Assembly: GCA_949318235.1 (NCBI GenBank)
Contig: OX439127.1
Span: 11,720,615-11,784,614 of the forward strand
Direction: 5' to 3'
From: Ecdyonurus torrentis
Taxonomy: Eukaryota; Arthropoda; Insecta; Ephemeroptera; Heptageniidae
DNA: 64,000 nucleotides
In this document: positions 58,417 through 64,000 of the stretch, one piece after another
Numbering within the stretch: position 1 is the stretch's first letter
Layout: each line of letters starts with the position of its first letter
The notes under the pieces: generated by a model
Databases searched by the model: none
What the model was told of the DNA's origin: nothing
Seen by the model: only the letters and a program-made list of their open reading frames with translations
Made by a program: the position numbers and the translations under genes

Positions 58417-58764
58417 ATTATTAATATCTACTATTAATTTCACTGTATATCTATTATATACTTGTTAACAACTTGACAAATATGAATACACTTTTTAATT
58501 AATTAATATAATAATGAAAATAAAATAATTAAATACTTCTTTAATTATAAATGCTTATAGCATTTTAAAATTTACGCAATGAGAAAGTAAAATATGCATA
58601 TTTACATAATTAAATAAAATTATAAAATATTTATATTTTTCTTTTAATTATTATTTAATTATAAAATATTATTCTTTATTGGAAAAAAAATTATTAGAAT
58701 TTTGATAGAAAATAATTTTTGAATTTTCAAATATTTTTTCCAGTTAATTATATTTATTTTATAT

Positions 58765-58917
<153 letters not shown>

Positions 58918-59987
58918 CTTTGCTACAATTTCATTATTTATATAGGAAAATTTTATATAAGTATTTTGTAAATAAGTACATACGTATAAGTCTAGCTGAT
59001 ATAGAAAAGCATCAATTTTAAAAAGTTAATTAATATTATATTAAGTTATATTATAGGAAAGCAAATTAGAAATTAGTAAAAAGAAGCGATATTTTTTGAA
59101 CGATAATATAATACAACGAAGTATTAAAAATTATAAATTAAAATGGTAAATGGTGAATTTTGAAATGTTATACTTCAATAAAGTGACCTACCTCAACTGA
59201 TGATGATCATGGATCTTGATATATTTTTGCTGGCATTAAAAGAAATACAAAAATAACCTTTTAACTTATGAAATAATTTTATCATTTATTCTTACACTAA
59301 TTTTTCAGAGATGTAGCTATAGAAGCCACGTATTATATTATATGAAAGTCGTATAAGTTGAGCCACTTAGTGATGTGAATTAAAACATATATTTGTACAC
59401 AAATGCAACAACCATAATTATCAAGATCTGTGACCATCATAGTTGAGCGATGTCATCAATGTACTGATCAAGAAGGCAACATAAGGCTTTAAGTAAAAAT
59501 TTCACTACTGTATTCTGAAATGTGCTTTATGAATTATGTCTTTATGACATTTTTTTTTTTTTAACATATACTTGTGTTGTATTATTATTATCGCATTAAA
59601 TATTACTGTCTACTGAATCCCTTAAATGCTTTCCTTATTGCCATTATTTAATGTTAATACAAATAATTTTATATCCGTGTCATGCTTATGCTCACAACTA
59701 GACAAATATAATTTTTAATTATAATTAAGAAAATTTAATAATAAAATAGATCGCCTATAAATGATTCTTTTATATGGATTTTTAAAATATATAAAATAGT
59801 AAAAATAATTTATAAAATGTTTATATAAACAATTCTGGGGGGGGGGGGGGGGTGGAATAAGCTATTGCAATATTGCAACTGGCTAAAAAGTTGTGAAGAA
59901 AAACAAAAATTATATTTTGCAAAGTGATGCATTTAGGATAGATTCAAAAATGTAATAAAAATAATGGGGGGTCTAATGCTAGATTTT

Positions 59988-60022
<35 letters not shown>

Positions 60023-60338
60023 ACTTTTTGGTTTTATATAAGAGCCCGTGTTAATTTAAACGATTATTTTCTCTTTTGATGGTCACAGGTTCTGAAAACT
60101 TTATCATAGATAGCTGTTACTATTAACTTTCAAAGGGCATCATATACTCATTATCATAACTGTTAATTAAACTTTTTATTAGTTTCAGTTATGATATTGC
60201 TAACAAGTATACAAATTTTTATATTATATTCTTTTATGAAATTGTGATAATATAAAATATATTTTTAAATACCGATAAAAGTGCATTTAATTATTTCTAA
60301 ATCTAAATATACATATTTACTTTTCCATTGCTATTTAA

Positions 60339-60465
60339 TGATATGCATCAGTTTTTTTTACAGTGGTTGGTTACACTCACTATGTGTAGTGTATATGCAA
60401 TTACTGCATATACAGTACACATAGTGAGTGTAACCAACCACTGTAAAAAAAACTGATGCATATCA
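60339..60465. repeat. 127-bp palindrome, copy 3
   Basis: The arms are nearly perfect, with ACAGTGGTTGGTTACACTCA on both sides. The stem differs from copy 1 by paired changes (AA to GT on both arms). Confidence 0.85.
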
Positions 60466-61886
60466 TAAACGTTCACTGACAGCTAGACAAATACTTATAC
60501 ATTTTTTTATTATATTAAATAATGAAATTGTAAAATTAAAAAAAAAAAAAATAAACGATGAACATAGCTAAATAAATAGAAAATATTTATTAAATAAAAA
60601 AAAAAATTTAATAATATTATTTATATTTATAAATTTTAAAATATCTCTAATATTCATATTATATAATATATAAATTTTTATAGTATAATACATACATATT
60701 ATTATACAATGTTCACAAATAAGTAGTGAAAGAAACTGAAATTGAATTATCTCCGTGAGTTTTCAGTCTATTTGGATGAAACGTACTACCACCCACTGAT
60801 AGAGAAAATGTGCATTTTTTTTTGCCATTCCCATATAATTAACAATAACCCTTATAGTTTTAATCCATTTAGGGGGTGCAAACATGGCATCCTAAAGAAG
60901 ACTTTCTTCTTTAGTCTTCTTTAAATTAGGATGCATTGGTGAAAGCCAAAAACACGGTTTTCAAATATTATTTTCAATGCTTTTTCTCCCCCCCCCCCCT
61001 CCCCCCACAATTATGAAGACCACCCAATTAGAAATTATGTTGTTGTTTTTCTTCCCAAAAATTACGATTGATTGAGAGCGTATCTTCAGTGATCAGCAAA
61101 TAATTGCTTAATCAGTACTGTATAATAGCAATATATATGTAAAAATTGTGCGTGTTCTCTTCACTGTAAGTTCAATTAATACTATAGTTTATCTTGTTTA
61201 TCGACTTTATTGTTTCTTATTTGCATATATTTATTTTAGTTTATATATATCTATTTATTAATAATATTAACTTTTATATTTGCACTTTTAATTTATATTA
61301 TTTTATACTGATCAGTATTGTTCTCTTAGCGACAATAATAATAATAATAAAAAAAAAAAAAAAAAAAAAACTAGTGCATAAAAATACAATAATATTAAAG
61401 CTGCTATACAATTTTCAAGTTATCCACATTAACTTAACTTACCTCTTTTTAAGTCGCTTAAGCAATCTGGTAAACAATCTGGTAATGCAATTGCAATTAA
61501 AGAAATAAATATAGTGTTTTGCATATCGATTATTATTTTTCACACGCAAAATCGGTTAAATAACTGATATCAATAGTAGCATAATATTATTTTATTTAAT
61601 GTATCGTGGATATTATCTTCATATTATCTTATTGGGTGTTTTAATGATCGTCTTGTTATTTATGTCATTAAAAAATATTTCAAAAAATATATATATATAT
61701 TAATTTTAATATATATATATACTATTTATTTATTTATTTATAATAATAAATATTATTAATATTAATTTATTATTTCCAATAATTTTTTTAATTAGTTAGC
61801 TTGAAAGCACAACGTCTCTGTGAAATTCGTAAGTTGACCCTCGTAATATGTGATGTCAATTGAAAGTCAACGCGGTAACAAACACT

Positions 61887-61919
<33 letters not shown>

Positions 61920-62423
61920 TTGACACAATATTACAAAAATCCAGCCAAGGCAAAACCTTATCGTTCGGTTCACATTTTGTTAATATATACCATAATAAAT
62001 GTCTACAATATTATATATATATTTTTTACATAGATAAAAAAAAAAAAAAAAAACAAGTAAAATAAAAAGGAATACAAATGTTATTATCAGTATCACCGTA
62101 TTGATGATAAGTTATGATAACAAACAATAAAAAAGAAAATCAAACAAAAAGAAAAGTATTGATATTATAGATAGAGATGATCAACAAAATATTAGATGTA
62201 TAGATCCTCAAAAGAAAGTTGTCATCAAGTAAAGGCAACATAATAATAATATTTAATAATCATAATGTCTTAATTATGGACGTAAAATGTCACACTTGTG
62301 TATTATTTTGCATTGTGGCTCCTTTTTTTATTATTTTATTATATGATATATTTCGTATTCTATTTATTAACAAATATCAATGTCTACCGAATCACTTATT
62401 TGCGGTTTTCTAAATATTATTAA

Positions 62424-62441
62424 TAGAGAGCGCAGAAATAT

Positions 62442-62489
<48 letters not shown>

Positions 62490-63028
62490 AAAAATAGTTA
62501 ATTATATAGGTGTTTTATTTTGGGCAAAATAGTTGGTAAAATAGGTGATTTTTAAGAAATAGTTTATTGAATAGTTGATTTTTATTTTATTATATTTTTA
62601 TGAAAAACAACAATTTCAACATTTTTCACCTATTTGCCAACTATTTTCATATATTTTCATTATTTGTTGAAAACGTGTACATTTCTAAGGAAATTTAAAA
62701 AAAAGTTTTGTTTGTTTGTTTGTTTGTTTGTTTGTTTGTTTGTTTGTTTGTTTGTTTGTTTCTTTCTTTCTTTCTTTCATTTTTTTTTTTTTTTTGTAAA
62801 TTTCCTGAGAAATGTACACGTTTTCAACAAATCATGAAAAAAATAAGAAATTAGTTGACAAATAGGTAAAAAATGTTGAAATAGTTGTTTTTCATGAAAT
62901 AGGTTAAAATAGGTGATTTTTAGATGGGGTCAAAAGGTCACAATTTAGTGGATCGATGGAGATCTGGTTAAATAATTAAAATAACACCCGAAACGCAAAT
63001 AGTTGAAAAACTATTTCTGCGCTCTCTA
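62424..63028. mobile_element. hAT-type fold-back MITE with TTTG core, unit B
   Basis: It has the same element and the same ATTATTAA duplication (62416-62423, 63029-63036) as in unit A, so it was inserted before the tandem duplication. The ends are a better match here (TAGAGAGCGCAG / CTGCGCTCTCTA), and the poly-T and TTTG/TTTC runs are longer. Confidence 0.85.
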
Positions 63029-63366
63029 ATTATTAATATCTACTATTAATTTAACTGTATATCTATTATATACTTGTTAACAACTTGACAAATATGAATA
63101 CACTTTTTAATTAATTAATATAATAATGAAAATAAAATAATTAAATACTTCTTTAATTATAAATGCTTATAGCATTTAAAAATTTACGCAATGAGAAAGT
63201 AAAATATGCATATTTACATAATTAAATAAAATTATAAAATATTTATATTTTTCTTTTAATTATTATTTAATTTTAAAATATTATTCTTTATTAGAAAAAA
63301 AATTATTAGAATTTTGATAGAAAATAATTTTTGAATTTTCAAATATTTTTTCAAGTTAATTATATT

Positions 63367-63372
<6 letters not shown>

Positions 63373-63461
<89 letters not shown>
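63373..63461. repeat. (TA)n array in unit B
   Basis: About 44 TA units, the shorter partner of the unit A array at 58771-58914. Confidence 0.95.
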
Positions 63462-63464
<3 letters not shown>

Positions 63465-64000
63465 CTTTGCTACAATTTCATTATTTATATAGGAAAATTT
63501 TATATAAGTATTCTGTAAATAAGTACATACGTATAAGTCTAGCTGATATAGAAAAGCATCAATTTTAAAAAGTTAATAAATATTATATTAAGTTATATTA
63601 TAGGAAAGCAAATTAGAAATTAGTAAAAAGAAGCGATATTTTTTGAACGATAATATAATACAACGAAGTATTAAAAATTATAAATTAAAATGGTAAATGG
63701 TGAATTTTGAAATGTTATACTTCAATAAAGTGACCTACCTAAACTGATGATGATCATGGATCTTGATATATTTTTGCTGGCATTAAAAGAATTACAAAAA
63801 TAACTTTTTAACTTATGAAATAATTTTATCATTTATTCTTACACTAATTTTTCAGAGATGTAGCTATAGAAGCCACGTATTATATTATATGAAAGTCGTA
63901 TAAGTTGAGTTAGTGATGTCAATTAAAACATATATTTGTACACAATGCAACAACCATAATTATCAAGATCTGTGACCATCATAGTTGAGCTATGCCAAGT

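Larger units (their letters stand above)
59571..64000 (+). repeat. 4.8-kb tandem repeat, unit B (runs off the window)
   Basis: It is a close copy of unit A over its whole visible length, differing mainly in microsatellite lengths (TA array at 61688 nearly absent, TTTG array longer). The window ends at the position equivalent to about 59460 in unit A. Confidence 0.92.

Noticed and set aside
61194..62837. Repeated open frames shared between the two tandem units (for example at 57649 and 62219)
   Set aside because: They recur because the DNA is duplicated. The proteins are low in complexity, differ by frame-insensitive changes, and start within AT-rich repeat sequence.

Overview
The window is animal nuclear DNA: very AT-rich, with spliced genes (GT-AG introns), long introns, dense microsatellites (TA, TC, TG, TTTG, homopolymers) and many fold-back transposon derivatives. 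Fragments of a LINE whose protein reads RWFGHVERM, and a degraded Tc1/mariner-type transposase tail (FFLWGYIKD), are common in arthropod genomes. An arthropod is my best guess, but the sequence does not prove it.

Two protein genes can be read, in convergent orientation. The first, on the + strand (4657-24334), is CDC14, a dual-specificity phosphatase that opposes CDK phosphorylation at mitotic exit and at centrosomes and cilia. Eleven exons are in the window; the first ~70 residues lie upstream of it. The catalytic Asp, Cys and Arg are all present. The frame reaches TGA at 23726 inside the last exon, followed directly by CTAG, and then stays open in the same frame for 201 codons to a second TGA at 24332. 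TGA-CTAG is the best known stop-codon readthrough context in animals, so a programmed C-terminal extension of CDC14 is the strongest candidate novelty here. A cryptic, phase-matched 3' splice site at 23750-23751 is the main rival explanation. The second gene, on the - strand (33496-37940), is a complete four-exon PIGV, the ER mannosyltransferase that adds the second mannose to GPI anchors; it encodes 490 residues. The two genes are functionally unrelated neighbours.

Layout: 1-4656 is CDC14 intron. 4657-24334 is CDC14, whose introns hold a 1.57-kb mariner-type fold-back (8860-10429), an antisense LINE tail (10864-11160), nested fold-backs (15238-16970), a 2.07-kb element with iterated terminal repeats (20293-22357) and a TTAA-flanked MITE (22538-23080). 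24335-33495 is the gap between the 3' ends, with several MITEs and a 5'-truncated LINE. 33496-37940 is PIGV, with a TTAA-flanked MITE in intron 1 and a hAT-type MITE (38090-38346) 150 bp upstream of its ATG.

From about 39.6 kb to the end no gene is visible. This part is a mosaic of repeats: a 1.44-kb TIR element (39634-41077), members of a ~4.8-kb repeat present as two tandem units at 54782-64000 with degraded pieces at 42-44.6 kb and 50.6-51.6 kb, and a second repeat at 46.3 and 51.9 kb. A 2.06-kb hAT-like insertion (52031-54086) can be dated relative to the second repeat, because the empty site survives at 46.49 kb. Exact 8-bp, TTAA or TA target duplications can be read for most of the transposon-derived elements, and this is the best internal evidence for their ends.
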